A program made the translations under genes and the position numbers. From NCBI GenBank assembly GCA_963749415.1, contig CAVVMG010000001.1, positions 1,860,001 to 1,924,000 of the forward strand: 64,000 nt of DNA, in the 5' to 3' direction. Below, one piece after another: positions 11,515-19,557 of the stretch; the stretch's first letter is position 1; the number at the start of each line of letters is the position of its first letter. This stretch comes from JALYNX01 sp963749415. Lineage in GTDB: Bacteria; Actinomycetota; Acidimicrobiia; Spongiisociales; ZC4RG35. Under the pieces are notes generated by a model. The model made no database searches. It was not told the DNA's origin and saw nothing but the letters and a program-made list of their open reading frames with translations.

Positions 11515-11549
11515 GTGCCGAGCCCCTGAGGGCTCGGCACGTCTGTTTT
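11515..11549 (+). terminator. Rho-independent terminator between recA and rny
   Basis: GTGCCGAGCCC and GGGCTCGGCAC form an 11-bp perfect stem with a CTGA loop, followed by GTCTGTTTT. It separates SOS-induced recA transcription from rny, whose ATG is 24 bases downstream. Confidence 0.85.
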
Positions 11550-11572
11550 CCAACTCCGGGGGAAGGACCGCG

Positions 11573-13117
11573 ATGAACAACACCGTGGTGACGATTGGGC
11601 TGATAGTCCTCGGGGTCGCCATCGGTCTCGGATTCGGGTACCTGATCGCACGACTCGCCATCGCCCGGCGTCACGAGCGTGATGGGGTTTCCGCCGAGGA
11701 CGTGGTCACCAGCGCCCGCCTCGATGCCCAGCGGATCCTGGCCAAGGCCGAGGAAGAGGGCCGGGCCAAGGCCGAGACCTACCGCGAGCGCGAAGAGGTG
11801 AACCTCGAGCACCGGCGGTTAGAAGCCTCCAGCCTGGAGACTCGCCTCGCCCAGCGGGAGGAAACGCTCGATCAGAGAGCGTCCAACCTGGCCCAACGGG
11901 AGAAGATGCTCATCGACCGCGAGGAGGAGGTCAACGATTCCCGGAGCCAGGTGGAGCGGATCAAGGAGGAGGCACGCTTCCGGCTGGAACAGGTCGCCGG
12001 GATCGACGTCAACGCAGCGAAGACCGAGATGCTGGCCCAGGTCGAAGACGAGGCGCGGCGCGAGGCGATGATCGTGGTCCGCGATCTGGAGATAAAGGCC
12101 CGCGAGGAAGCCGACCGGCGCGCCCGCCGCATCCTGGCCACCGCCATCCAGCGCCTGGCGTCGGAGGTGGTCACAGAGACCACGGTGTCGGTGATCCAGC
12201 TCCCATCCGACGACATGAAGGGGCGGATCATTGGGCGTGAGGGTCGCAACATCCGCCACCTGGAGTCGGTCACCGGGACCAATCTCATCGTCGATGACAC
12301 CCCGGAGGCAGTTTCCGTGTCGTCCTTCGACCCGGTGCGTCGCGAGGTGGCCCGGATCACCCTGGAGCGGCTGGTCGCCGACGGGCGCATCCACCCCGCT
12401 TCGATCGAGGAGGCCTACGAGAAGGCCAGGGCCGAGGTCGAGCAGTCGGTCAGGGACGCCGGGGAATGGGCCCTGGTCGAGGCCGGCGTGTCGAGGATGC
12501 ACTCCGAGCTGGTGACGTTGATGGGCCGGCTCAAGTACCGGACCTCATACGGTCAAAACGTTCTCAACCATCTCGTGGAGACGGCTCACATCGCCTCGAT
12601 GCTGGCATCTGAGCTCGGGATCGACCCGGCCCCGGTGAAGAGGGCCGCCTTGCTCCATGACATCGGCAAGGCGGTGACCCATGAGGTCGAAGGGTCCCAC
12701 GCGCTGATCGGTGCCGAGATCGCTAGGCGCTTCGAGGAGGACCCGGCTGTGGTGCACGGGATCGAGGCCCATCACAACGAGGTCGAGCCCCGAACCATCC
12801 TGGCGGTCATCGTCCAGGCCGCAGATGCCGTCTCTGCGGCGCGGCCCGGAGCGCGCCGGGAGACCCTCGAGGGCTACGTCAAGCGACTGGAGCGCCTGGA
12901 AACCCTGGCCCTGGAGTTCCCTGGTGTAGACCACGTCTTCGCCCTGCAGGCCGGACGCGAGGTGCGGGTTGTCGTCGACCCCGGGTCCGTGGGGGATCTG
13001 GAAGCGCGTGAGCTTTCCAGGCGGATCGCCCGTAAACTCGAGGAGGACCTCCAGTACCCGGGCCAGATCCAGGTGACGGTGATACGGGAGTTTCGGGCCA
13101 CCGATTTCGCTCGCTGA
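11573..13117 (+). CDS. rny: Ribonuclease Y
   Basis: Membrane-anchored endoribonuclease that initiates mRNA decay. It is 514 residues from ATG 11573 after GGGGGAAGGA. Residues 4-24 form the N-terminal membrane anchor (VVTIGLIVLGVAIGLGFGYL). A long coiled coil follows to about residue 190. The KH domain contains GRIIGREGRNIRHLE, and the HD phosphohydrolase domain has LLHDIGKAVTHE and a downstream EAHHNEVEP. The length matches the family. A strong terminator sits just upstream, so the gene must have its own promoter or depend on read-through. Confidence 0.96.
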   Translation: MNNTVVTIGLIVLGVAIGLGFGYLIARLAIARRHERDGVSAEDVVTSARLDAQRILAKAEEEGRAKAETYREREEVNLEHRRLEASSLETRLAQREETLDQRASNLAQREKMLIDREEEVNDSRSQVERIKEEARFRLEQVAGIDVNAAKTEMLAQVEDEARREAMIVVRDLEIKAREEADRRARRILATAIQRLASEVVTETTVSVIQLPSDDMKGRIIGREGRNIRHLESVTGTNLIVDDTPEAVSVSSFDPVRREVARITLERLVADGRIHPASIEEAYEKARAEVEQSVRDAGEWALVEAGVSRMHSELVTLMGRLKYRTSYGQNVLNHLVETAHIASMLASELGIDPAPVKRAALLHDIGKAVTHEVEGSHALIGAEIARRFEEDPAVVHGIEAHHNEVEPRTILAVIVQAADAVSAARPGARRETLEGYVKRLERLETLALEFPGVDHVFALQAGREVRVVVDPGSVGDLEARELSRRIARKLEEDLQYPGQIQVTVIREFRATDFAR

Positions 13118-13126
13118 GGCCGCCAC

Positions 13127-14515
13127 ATGACCCAGACCGTTCTCCTCTCCACTCCAACGCTGCGCCAACCCGCCCGCCGCCAACCGACGCGGGTCGGCAA
13201 GAGCTACTTCATCCGCACCTTCGGATGTCAGATGAACGAGCACGACTCGGAGCGGATTGCAGGGCTGTTCGAGGTCGATGGCATGACCCGCGCCGGAGGC
13301 CCGGAGTCGGCCGACGTGGTTTACATCAACACCTGCACCATCAGGGAGAACGCCGACAACCGGATGTACGGCAACCTGGGTCAGCTCAAGGAGATAAAGG
13401 ACCTCAATCCCGGGATGCTCCTGGTGGTGGGCGGCTGCGCCGCACAGAAGGACCGGGAGATGGTGCGGGAACGGGCACCCTGGGTAGACGTGGTCATCGG
13501 TACGCACAACCTGGACCGGGTGCTCGACCTCATCGACCATGTCGAGCATTGGGGGCCGATCACCGAGGTCGTCGACGAGCTCCAGGCGATGCCGTCTTCG
13601 CTCCCCGTGCGCAGGGAGTTGGAACATTCGGCGTGGGTCACGATCCAGGTCGGGTGCAACAACACATGCACCTTCTGCATCGTCCCCTCGGTACGAGGTG
13701 TGGAGATGTCGCGGCGGCCCGGGGACGTGGTCCGCGAAGTGGAGGACCTGGCGCGCCAGGGAGTGGTCGAGGTGACCCTTCTCGGACAGAACGTCGACAC
13801 CTATGGCCGGGATTTGGCCATCGATGGCAAGCGGCGGCCGATCTTCGCCGAGTTGTTGCGGCGAGTCGGTGAGGTCGAAGGCATACGACGGGTGCGATTC
13901 ACCAGCCCGCATCCCAACGACTTCAGGGAGGAGGTTGCCCGGGCCATGGCTGAGACCGAGGCGGTATGCGAGCAGCTTCACTTCCCGATGCAGTCGGGCT
14001 CGGACCGCATCCTCGCTGCCATGCATCGCGGCTACACCCGGGTGAAGTACCTGGATCGGTTGGCCATGGCGCGGGAGATCATCCTCGGTCTTGCGGTCTC
14101 CACCGATGTCATCGTCGGGTTCCCCGGAGAAACGGACGATGATTTCGAGCAGACGCTCGAGGTGGTCGAGGAGGCCGGATTCGACTCCGCCTTCATGTTC
14201 ATCTTCTCGCCGCGCCCCGGCACCGCGGCAGCACGATTACAAGATCGCTTCGTCCCGGACGAGGTGATCCGGGAGCGATTCGCCCGACTGGTCGCACTTC
14301 AGGATGCAAGCTCCCGCCGACGCAACGATCAGATGGTGGGGCAATTGGTCGAGGTTCTCAGCGAGGGACCGTCACGCAAGGACGCCGCGATCGCCACCAC
14401 CCGGACCCGCACCGGAAAGCTGGTACATGTCTCCGGGCCTCACGAAACAGGCACCTTCCTCGATGTCAGGATCGATGAGGCGAGAGGGCACCATCTGGTG
14501 GGGAGCCCGGCCTGA
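13127..14515 (+). CDS. miaB: tRNA-2-methylthio-N6-dimethylallyladenosine synthase MiaB
   Basis: Radical-SAM methylthiotransferase acting on i6A37 of tRNA after MiaA. It has 462 residues. The UPF0004 domain reads FGCQMNEHDSERIAG, with cluster cysteines also in NTCTIREN and VGGCAAQ. The radical-SAM cluster is CNNTCTFCIVPSVRG, and a TRAM domain closes the protein. It lies 9 bases after rny and 5 bases before miaA, so the two enzymes of the same modification are adjacent. Confidence 0.96.
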   Translation: MTQTVLLSTPTLRQPARRQPTRVGKSYFIRTFGCQMNEHDSERIAGLFEVDGMTRAGGPESADVVYINTCTIRENADNRMYGNLGQLKEIKDLNPGMLLVVGGCAAQKDREMVRERAPWVDVVIGTHNLDRVLDLIDHVEHWGPITEVVDELQAMPSSLPVRRELEHSAWVTIQVGCNNTCTFCIVPSVRGVEMSRRPGDVVREVEDLARQGVVEVTLLGQNVDTYGRDLAIDGKRRPIFAELLRRVGEVEGIRRVRFTSPHPNDFREEVARAMAETEAVCEQLHFPMQSGSDRILAAMHRGYTRVKYLDRLAMAREIILGLAVSTDVIVGFPGETDDDFEQTLEVVEEAGFDSAFMFIFSPRPGTAAARLQDRFVPDEVIRERFARLVALQDASSRRRNDQMVGQLVEVLSEGPSRKDAAIATTRTRTGKLVHVSGPHETGTFLDVRIDEARGHHLVGSPA

Positions 14516-14520
14516 CCCGG

Positions 14521-15408
14521 GTGTTGGCCCTCGTCGGGCCGACAGCCTCCGGCAAGAGCGAAGCCGCGATCCTGATCGCCGAGCGTCTCGGTGCGGAGAT
14601 TGTCTCTGTGGACTCGATGCAGGTGTACACCGGGATGGACATCGGCACCGCCAAACCCAACATGGTGGAGCGGCGGGGAGTGCCCCATCACATGATCGAC
14701 ATCGCCGACCCCGCCACCGGCTTCTCGGTGGCCGAGTTCCGGCGCATTGGCCGAGCTGTGATTGAGACCTGCGAAGCGCCGGCAGTGCTGATCACCGGTG
14801 GCTCAGGGTTGCATTTCCGATCACTGGTGGACCCGATGAGCTTTGCCCCCACCGACCCGGCACTCCGGGAGGAGCTCGAGGCGCTGGGGCTCGAAGAGCT
14901 GGGCGCAGAGCTGGTGGCGGTCGACACCTCCGCGAGAGAGCATGTCGATCTGGCTAACCCCCGCCGTGTGGTCCGGGCATTGGAGATCTTTCGCCTCACC
15001 GGGGAGACGCCGAGTCGGCGGGCGGCAAGCGCCGAGGCGGAGAACCTGCGCCGCTACGTTCCCGATATCGAATTCAACGCGGTGGGCATCGATCCCGGAG
15101 ACCTGCTCGAGACCCGTGTCGACCACCGCCTTTTCGACATGAAGGCCGGAGGCCTGGTGGACGAGGTCGAGCGGCTTCGCCCGCGAATCGGCAGGGTGGC
15201 GGCAAGGGCAGTCGGTTACCGCGAGATCCTGTCGGCTCTCGCCGGCGAGACCAGCATCGATGAGGCGTTTCGGAAGGCGGCTACCAGCAGCCGGAGACTG
15301 GCCCGCAAGCAGCGCACCTGGTTTCAGCGTGACCCCCGGATACGCTGGATACCCTGGGTCGACGAAGTCGACGCCCGTGTGGCGCGAGCCCTGGAGGCAT
15401 TGGGTTGA
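14521..15408 (+). CDS. miaA: tRNA dimethylallyltransferase MiaA
   Basis: Transfers dimethylallyl to N6 of A37 in tRNAs reading UNN codons, making the substrate for MiaB. It has 295 residues from GTG 14521. Features are P-loop GPTASGKSEAA, VSVDSMQVYTGMDIGTAKP, the VPHHMIDIADP block, ITGGSGLHFRSL and the C-terminal RKQRTWFQRDPR. Five bases separate it from miaB, and it overlaps the dapF TTG start. Confidence 0.95.
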   Translation: MLALVGPTASGKSEAAILIAERLGAEIVSVDSMQVYTGMDIGTAKPNMVERRGVPHHMIDIADPATGFSVAEFRRIGRAVIETCEAPAVLITGGSGLHFRSLVDPMSFAPTDPALREELEALGLEELGAELVAVDTSAREHVDLANPRRVVRALEIFRLTGETPSRRAASAEAENLRRYVPDIEFNAVGIDPGDLLETRVDHRLFDMKAGGLVDEVERLRPRIGRVAARAVGYREILSALAGETSIDEAFRKAATSSRRLARKQRTWFQRDPRIRWIPWVDEVDARVARALEALG

Positions 15409-16154
15409 GCACTTTCGAATTCACGAAGATGCAGGGGCTGGGCAACGACTTCGTGGTCTTCGAAGGGCCGGCCCGTCTGGCTCCGGAGGAGGTGTCCCGG
15501 ATCTGTGACCGCCGGTTTGGAGTCGGCGCCGACGGGATCCTGGTGGTCACCGCCGGCAATCCGCTGGTGATGGACTATTGGAATGCCGACGGGAGCCCTG
15601 CGGAGATGTGTGGCAACGGGCTCCGTTGTGTTGCTCGTCTCGCCAGGGACCGGGGTTGGGCAGGCTCAGACGAGTTCGGGGTCGACACTCCGGCCGGCTT
15701 GCGCCAGGTGAGGATCCTGGGCGACCTGGTGGAGGCGGAGATCGGTAAGCCCCTGCTCGAGGGGGAAGAGACCGTAGACGGCGAGGTCTATCACCTGGTC
15801 GACGTGGGCAACCCCCACGCGGTACGGGTGGTCGAAGACCCAGAAGCCATCGACCTCCCGCAGATCGGGCCCACGGTGGCCAGGGAGGCAGGTTTCGACA
15901 CCGGTTGCAATGTCGAATTCATCTCGATCTCAGGTGACACGGTGACCATGAGGGTCTGGGAGCGAGGGATTGGCGAAACGCTGGCCTGTGGCACCGGGAT
16001 GGTTGCTTCGGCCGCGGTGGCCCTCGGTGGAGAAGACGGTGCGATCACGGTGAATGTGCCGGGGGGGACCGGGGCGGTGGAGATTCGCGATGGTGTCGGC
16101 TGGCTGACCGGGCCGGCCGAATACTCGTTCCGGGGTGTCTGGGATCAGGGGTAG
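15405..16154 (+). CDS. dapF: Diaminopimelate epimerase
   Basis: Converts LL- to meso-diaminopimelate for lysine and peptidoglycan. It has 249 residues from TTG 15405. The start reads FTKMQGLGNDFVVFE, and the two catalytic cysteines sit in EMCGNGLRCVARLA and ETLACGTGMVASA. The VDVGNPHAVR block is also typical. The start overlaps the miaA stop, and the 3' end overlaps the convergent lexA by 10 bases. Confidence 0.95.
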   Translation: MSTFEFTKMQGLGNDFVVFEGPARLAPEEVSRICDRRFGVGADGILVVTAGNPLVMDYWNADGSPAEMCGNGLRCVARLARDRGWAGSDEFGVDTPAGLRQVRILGDLVEAEIGKPLLEGEETVDGEVYHLVDVGNPHAVRVVEDPEAIDLPQIGPTVAREAGFDTGCNVEFISISGDTVTMRVWERGIGETLACGTGMVASAAVALGGEDGAITVNVPGGTGAVEIRDGVGWLTGPAEYSFRGVWDQG

Positions 16155-16765
16155 CGGCGGAGGACGCTGACCACCTTCCCGATCAGTTCCACTCCGTCGC
16201 TGAAGATCATCGGCTCGTAGTTCGGGTTCTCCGACTCCAGAATCACCTGGCTCCCCTTGCGACGAAGCCGTTTCACGGTCGCCTCCTCACCATCGATGAG
16301 GGCGGCGACGATCTCGCCGTCCCGGGCGTCTTTCTGACTGCGAATGGCGACCAGATCTCCGGGGAAGATGCCGGCGCCGGTCATCGAGTCACCCTTGACC
16401 TCGAGCAGGAACACTGGGTCGTTGCCGATGAGGTCGACAGGTAGGGGGAGCACCTCCTCGACGTGCTCCGCGGCCAGGATCGGGGTCCCGGCGGCGATGC
16501 GGCCCAGCAGCGGCACGTCACGCAACCGGTCGGAGCCACGGCTGACCGAAGATTGCTGGTCGTCGACAATGACGATGGCCCTGGGCTTGGTCGGATCCCG
16601 GCGCAGGACACCGGCCGCGACCAAACCGGAGAGATGGGAGTGGACCGTGGAGGGGGAGGACAGTCCGATGGCATCGCCGATCTCGCGCACCGAGGGTGGG
16701 TAACCCCGGTCCTCGACCGTTTGCCGTATGTAATCGAGTACCTGTTGCTGTCGCTCGCTGAGCAC
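16145..16765 (-). CDS. lexA: LexA repressor
   Basis: SOS master repressor, 206 residues from GTG 16765 with an AGGAGGAG site 5 bases upstream; the longer in-frame N-terminus would cross its own operators and is not credible. The N-terminal winged helix reads ERQQQVLDYI and YPPSVREIGDAIGLSSPST. The Ala-Gly self-cleavage site is in GRIAAGTPILA. The catalytic Ser is in VKGDSMTGAGI and the Lys in EEATVKRLRR. Four LexA-type palindromes lie in the divergent intergenic region, so the gene is autoregulated. Confidence 0.95.
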   Translation of the reverse strand: MLSERQQQVLDYIRQTVEDRGYPPSVREIGDAIGLSSPSTVHSHLSGLVAAGVLRRDPTKPRAIVIVDDQQSSVSRGSDRLRDVPLLGRIAAGTPILAAEHVEEVLPLPVDLIGNDPVFLLEVKGDSMTGAGIFPGDLVAIRSQKDARDGEIVAALIDGEEATVKRLRRKGSQVILESENPNYEPMIFSDGVELIGKVVSVLRRYP

Positions 16766-16804
16766 TGACTCCTCCTGGGGACCGACTCCTGACAACGAGG
16801 CTAA

Positions 16805-16820
16805 TCGAACAGGAGTTCGA
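16805..16820. promoter_or_regulatory. LexA box 1 of the lexA/LysM intergenic cluster
   Basis: TCGAACAGGAGTTCGA is a perfect palindrome of the mycobacterial form TCGAAC-N4-GTTCGA, 40 bases upstream of the lexA start. It is the box nearest lexA and probably its autorepression operator. Confidence 0.85.
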
Positions 16821-16823
16821 AAC

Positions 16824-16837
16824 CAAACACCTGTTCG
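16824..16837. promoter_or_regulatory. LexA box 2 (one mismatch)
   Basis: CAAACACCTGTTCG differs from CGAACA-N2-TGTTCG by one base in the left arm. It lies 3 bases beyond box 1, close enough for cooperative binding. Confidence 0.55.
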
Positions 16838-16839
16838 AC

Positions 16840-16867
16840 TTGACACCGAACATCTGTTCGATAGAGT
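16840..16867 (+). promoter_or_regulatory. Promoter of the LysM SOS gene with nested LexA box
   Basis: TTGACA at 16840-16845 and TAGAGT at 16862-16867 have a 16-base spacer that contains a perfect LexA palindrome, so LexA would occlude RNA polymerase directly. Confidence 0.6.
16847..16860. promoter_or_regulatory. LexA box 3
   Basis: CGAACATCTGTTCG has perfect arms CGAACA and TGTTCG and lies between the -35 and -10 of the LysM gene promoter. Confidence 0.85.
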
Positions 16868-16869
16868 GG

Positions 16870-16883
16870 CGAACGCACGTTCG
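16870..16883. promoter_or_regulatory. LexA-like box 4
   Basis: CGAACGCACGTTCG is a symmetric variant (arms CGAACG and CGTTCG) just downstream of the predicted -10, about 50 bases before the LysM gene start. Confidence 0.6.
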
Positions 16884-16934
16884 AGAGAACGTCATCCAGC
16901 AAGAGCCCAAGAACACCGATCAGGAGGGAGACCG

Positions 16935-17216
16935 ATGCAGAAGGCAACACTTCAGCTGTCCGTCCGGCTGGCCTTGTCTGCAGCGACAATCTGCATGGTC
17001 TTCCTCATGATCGGGGGCTCGGCCGATGCCGACACCCCGGCACCGGCACCGATGGAATACGTGGTGGCCCCCGGCGACACCCTTTGGGAGATCGCCGAAG
17101 CCCGGACCAGCCCCGGGGAGGACGTCCGCCGTCTGATCTCGGATATCGCCCGTCTCAGCGGTGTCGATGACGGGACGATCTTTCCCGGTCAGGTTCTCCT
17201 CATCCCCAGGGGCTGA
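16935..17216 (+). CDS. SOS-inducible LysM membrane protein (DivS/ChiZ/YneA-like cell-division suppressor)
   Basis: A 93-residue protein from ATG 16935 with a GGAGGGAG site. Residues 8-32 form a signal anchor (LSVRLALSAATICMVFLMIGG), then a short Ala/Pro linker. A LysM peptidoglycan-binding domain fills the rest (YVVAPGDTLWEIAEA ... IFPGQVLLIPRG). It is divergent from lexA and followed by nrdR, the same place as Rv2719c (ChiZ) in M. tuberculosis and divS in Corynebacterium. Bacillus yneA, also divergent from lexA, is built alike. Those proteins delay division after DNA damage, and the four LexA boxes here support the same role. The exact activity is inferred from position and architecture, not from close identity. 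Confidence 0.8.
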   Translation: MQKATLQLSVRLALSAATICMVFLMIGGSADADTPAPAPMEYVVAPGDTLWEIAEARTSPGEDVRRLISDIARLSGVDDGTIFPGQVLLIPRG

Positions 17217-17243
17217 GCCCGCATCGCTGTTTACCCTGGGGCC

Positions 17244-17693
17244 ATGCTCTGCCCTACTTGCGGCGCCCCCGACACCCGCGTCATCGACAGCCGGCCCGCC
17301 GAGGGTGGTCACTCGATCAGGCGTCGTCGGCTGTGTGAGACATGTGACGGGCGATTCACCACCTACGAGCGGCTCGAGCCGCAGCTGATGGTCCGTAAGC
17401 GCAACGGGAGACTCGAAGCGTTCTCCTCGACAAAGCTCGCCGCCGGGATCTCCGCCGCCTTCGCCGATCGCCCGGTGTCCGGCTCTGCAGTGCAATCCAT
17501 CGCGGAGGAGGTCGAGGCCTCGCTCCGGGAGAGTGGGTCACAGGTGACCTCGGAGGACATCGGGCATCGCGTCCTCGATCGATTGCGAGCGCTGGACGAA
17601 GTCGCCTACCTCCGCTTCGCCTCGGTTTACAAGGACTTCCAGGACGCAGCTGACTTCGAGAAGGAGGTCGCCGCCCTGGAATCAGCCGACTAG
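17244..17693 (+). CDS. nrdR: Transcriptional repressor NrdR
   Basis: Represses ribonucleotide reductase genes when dATP is high. It has 149 residues. The N-terminal zinc ribbon uses LCPTCGAPDTRVIDSR and RRLCETCDGRFTTYER. An ATP-cone follows (VRKRNGRLEAFSSTKLAAGI). The length and both domains are complete. It lies just downstream of the LysM gene and overlaps a convergent membrane-protein gene by 12 bases. No nrd gene is in the window. Confidence 0.95.
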   Translation: MLCPTCGAPDTRVIDSRPAEGGHSIRRRRLCETCDGRFTTYERLEPQLMVRKRNGRLEAFSSTKLAAGISAAFADRPVSGSAVQSIAEEVEASLRESGSQVTSEDIGHRVLDRLRALDEVAYLRFASVYKDFQDAADFEKEVAALESAD

Positions 17694-18689
17694 CTCACCG
17701 ATCAGGGAGCGCGCGACGCCGACATCTTGCGTGACCTCCTCCGCTACCGCTGCCATGCTCGAGTCAACGGATTCGCTGACGGAGGCCAACCCGCTCTCCA
17801 GGTCGAGCAACGCAGTCGCCGCCGACTCGCGATCTCGGGTCCTCATCCCATCCAGGTACGCGCTCTGGCGCTGATCCAGGGAGCCGATGAAGGCGGTTAG
17901 GGCGACATCGACCTCAGGGGCGTTGTCCATCGGAAGGTTCGCCACCGTGGCTTCGAGTTGCGATCTCCATTCCGTGAACGCCAAGGTCGCGTCGGCCAGT
18001 TCGATCAGTGCCGGATCGACCTCCAGAGGGGGTGGGACGAGCATCGCCTCCATTGCACCGCGGAGAGCGAAGGCATCACGAAGTCGGCGCGAGATGTTGA
18101 GCGACAGGCCGGCGGCATCGGCGGCGGTCGATCGGGTGTCGGCTTCCGAGCCCGGGAGGCCGGCCGAGGCCTCGAAGAGCCCACGCGCCGCCCCGTCCAC
18201 CCCGGCGAGGGCTGCTGTCACCTCACCGGGAACGGGCTCGTCTGCTGTGATCTGCTCAGAGACCGCTTCCAGGCCGGCAAGAGCGGATCCCAGTGCAGTG
18301 GCTTGTTCCGCCACCATCGCGGTCGAAGCGGCAGCGTTCTCGGCCGGGCGACGAGCCAACCAAACCGCACCGAGCCCGGCAGCGGTGACCAGCACCATCG
18401 AGAGCAGGACCCTGCTCCAGCGGTAGTCACGTCCCCGCAGCCGTTTCCGGTCGACTGACGTCGGCACCCAGTCGACGAGTGCAGGCGAATCGAGCTCGGT
18501 CGAGTCCCAGAGACCCTGGACCAGCTCACCGCCGCCAAGGCGCTCGTTGGCGATGAGGGTGGTGGGAACCGATTCCGCCGGCGGGCGATAGGCAACTGTG
18601 GCCGAAGTCGGAGCGTCGAAGAATCCGAGCGACTCCATGGAGGCCCACCGCATCAGGCGGGTGGGAGGCGCGGGCGAGTTAGCAGTCAT
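17682..18689 (-). CDS. Hypothetical single-pass membrane protein
   Basis: A 335-residue protein. Residues 1-90 are cytoplasmic and loosely structured. A membrane segment spans about 93-111 (RVLLSMVLVTAAGLGAVWLA). The remaining 220 residues are alanine-rich, acidic and predicted helical (ATALGSALAGLEAVSEQITA and similar), resembling an extracytoplasmic four-helix sensor-like bundle. No catalytic motif or named family is recognised. Upstream it is divergent from dut. Confidence 0.65.
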   Translation of the reverse strand: MTANSPAPPTRLMRWASMESLGFFDAPTSATVAYRPPAESVPTTLIANERLGGGELVQGLWDSTELDSPALVDWVPTSVDRKRLRGRDYRWSRVLLSMVLVTAAGLGAVWLARRPAENAAASTAMVAEQATALGSALAGLEAVSEQITADEPVPGEVTAALAGVDGAARGLFEASAGLPGSEADTRSTAADAAGLSLNISRRLRDAFALRGAMEAMLVPPPLEVDPALIELADATLAFTEWRSQLEATVANLPMDNAPEVDVALTAFIGSLDQRQSAYLDGMRTRDRESAATALLDLESGLASVSESVDSSMAAVAEEVTQDVGVARSLIGELVG

Positions 18690-18743
18690 CGGAGGGGCTC
18701 GCTTACAGTCGACAAGTCACCCCACCCGAAATCCCCGGACAAC

Positions 18744-19172
18744 ATGCAGGTTAACTTCACCAGGCTCGATCCGGAACTGGGAATTCCCATGAAATCCCAT
18801 ATCGGCGATGCGGCCGTCGACCTTCAGTCCAGAATCGATGTGGTGCTCGAGCCCGGAGGTTGGGCTGCAGTGCCCACGGGGGTCGCGGTCGCCGTCCCGG
18901 AGGGCTACGCCGGGCTGGTCCTGGCCCGCAGCGGGCACGCGCTCAGATCGGGAGTCGGCGTGGTCAATGGCCCAGGTCTGATCGACTCCGGCTATCGCGG
19001 CGAGGTGGCGGTGATTCTGATCAACCACGGCACGCAGCCGGTGAGCTTCTCCCGGGGGGACCGCATTGCCCAGCTCGCGGTGGTGCCGGTTCCTGAGGTG
19101 GAGTGGACCGAAGTCTCGGACCTCGGCGCGACCCGGCGCGGGGGCGGAGGATTCGGTTCTACGGGACTCTGA
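18744..19172 (+). CDS. dut: dUTP diphosphatase
   Basis: Hydrolyses dUTP to dUMP, keeping uracil out of DNA and feeding thymidylate synthesis. It has 142 residues, typical of the trimeric family. The motifs are GDAAVDLQS (motif 1), LARSGHALRSGV (motif 2), GLIDSGYRGEVAV (motif 3 with the catalytic Asp), RGDRIAQLAVVPV (motif 4) and GGFGSTGL at the C-terminus (motif 5). Confidence 0.94.
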   Translation: MQVNFTRLDPELGIPMKSHIGDAAVDLQSRIDVVLEPGGWAAVPTGVAVAVPEGYAGLVLARSGHALRSGVGVVNGPGLIDSGYRGEVAVILINHGTQPVSFSRGDRIAQLAVVPVPEVEWTEVSDLGATRRGGGGFGSTGL

Positions 19173-19178
19173 GCTCGT

Positions 19179-19206
19179 TTGGTTGGGGCCGACCAAGGGC
19201 TACAAT
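19179..19206 (+). promoter_or_regulatory. Predicted promoter of the three-tRNA cluster
   Basis: TTGGTT (19179-19184) and TACAAT (19201-19206) are separated by 16 bases and lie 15 bases before the first tRNA. Confidence 0.5.
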
Positions 19207-19220
19207 TCCGCCCTCCCCTT

Positions 19221-19294
19221 GCGGAAGTAGCTCAGTTGGCTAGAGCGCAACCTTGCCAAGGTTGAGGTCGCGGGTTCGAATCCCGTCTTCCGCT
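19221..19294 (+). tRNA. tRNA-Gly (GCC)
   Basis: The cloverleaf has acceptor GCGGAAG/CTTCCGC, anticodon stem CAACC/GGTTG, anticodon GCC at 19255-19257 and T-arm GGGTTCGAATCCC. CCA is not encoded. Confidence 0.95.
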
Positions 19295-19326
19295 CCGACG
19301 ACGGACCGAGGTCGAGTCGTCCGCCC

Positions 19327-19397
19327 GGCGACGTGGCCGAGTGGTTAGGCACGGGTCTGCAAAACCCGTTACACCGGTTCGATTCCGGTCGTCGCCT
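19327..19397 (+). tRNA. tRNA-Cys (GCA)
   Basis: The acceptor is GGCGACG/CGTCGCC, the anticodon loop CTGCAAA with GCA at 19359-19361, and the T-arm CCGGTTCGATTCCGG. It is 71 bases long, typical of the short bacterial tRNA-Cys. Confidence 0.93.
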
Positions 19398-19412
19398 CTG
19401 AGGAGGAAACAC

Positions 19413-19487
19413 GGGCCCTTAGCTCAGCCTGGCTAGAGCGCTTGCTCGACACGCAAGAGGTCACTGGTTCAAGTCCAGTAGGGCCCA
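19413..19487 (+). tRNA. tRNA-Val (GAC)
   Basis: The acceptor is GGGCCCT/AGGGCCC, the anticodon stem CTTGC/GCAAG, with GAC at 19448-19450 and T-arm CTGGTTCAAGTCCAG. It lies close behind tRNA-Gly and tRNA-Cys. Confidence 0.94.
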
Positions 19488-19557
19488 CAAGTGAAAGCCC
19501 CGGGGAGGCTTGAGAGTTCTGGTGTTGGCTCCCGGTGGGCGTATCGCACTGCACAGG

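Noticed and set aside
19221..19487. tRNA cluster as a phage or island attachment site
   Set aside because: No integrase and no direct repeat of a tRNA end is seen in the downstream sequence; the following block looks like ordinary accessory genes.
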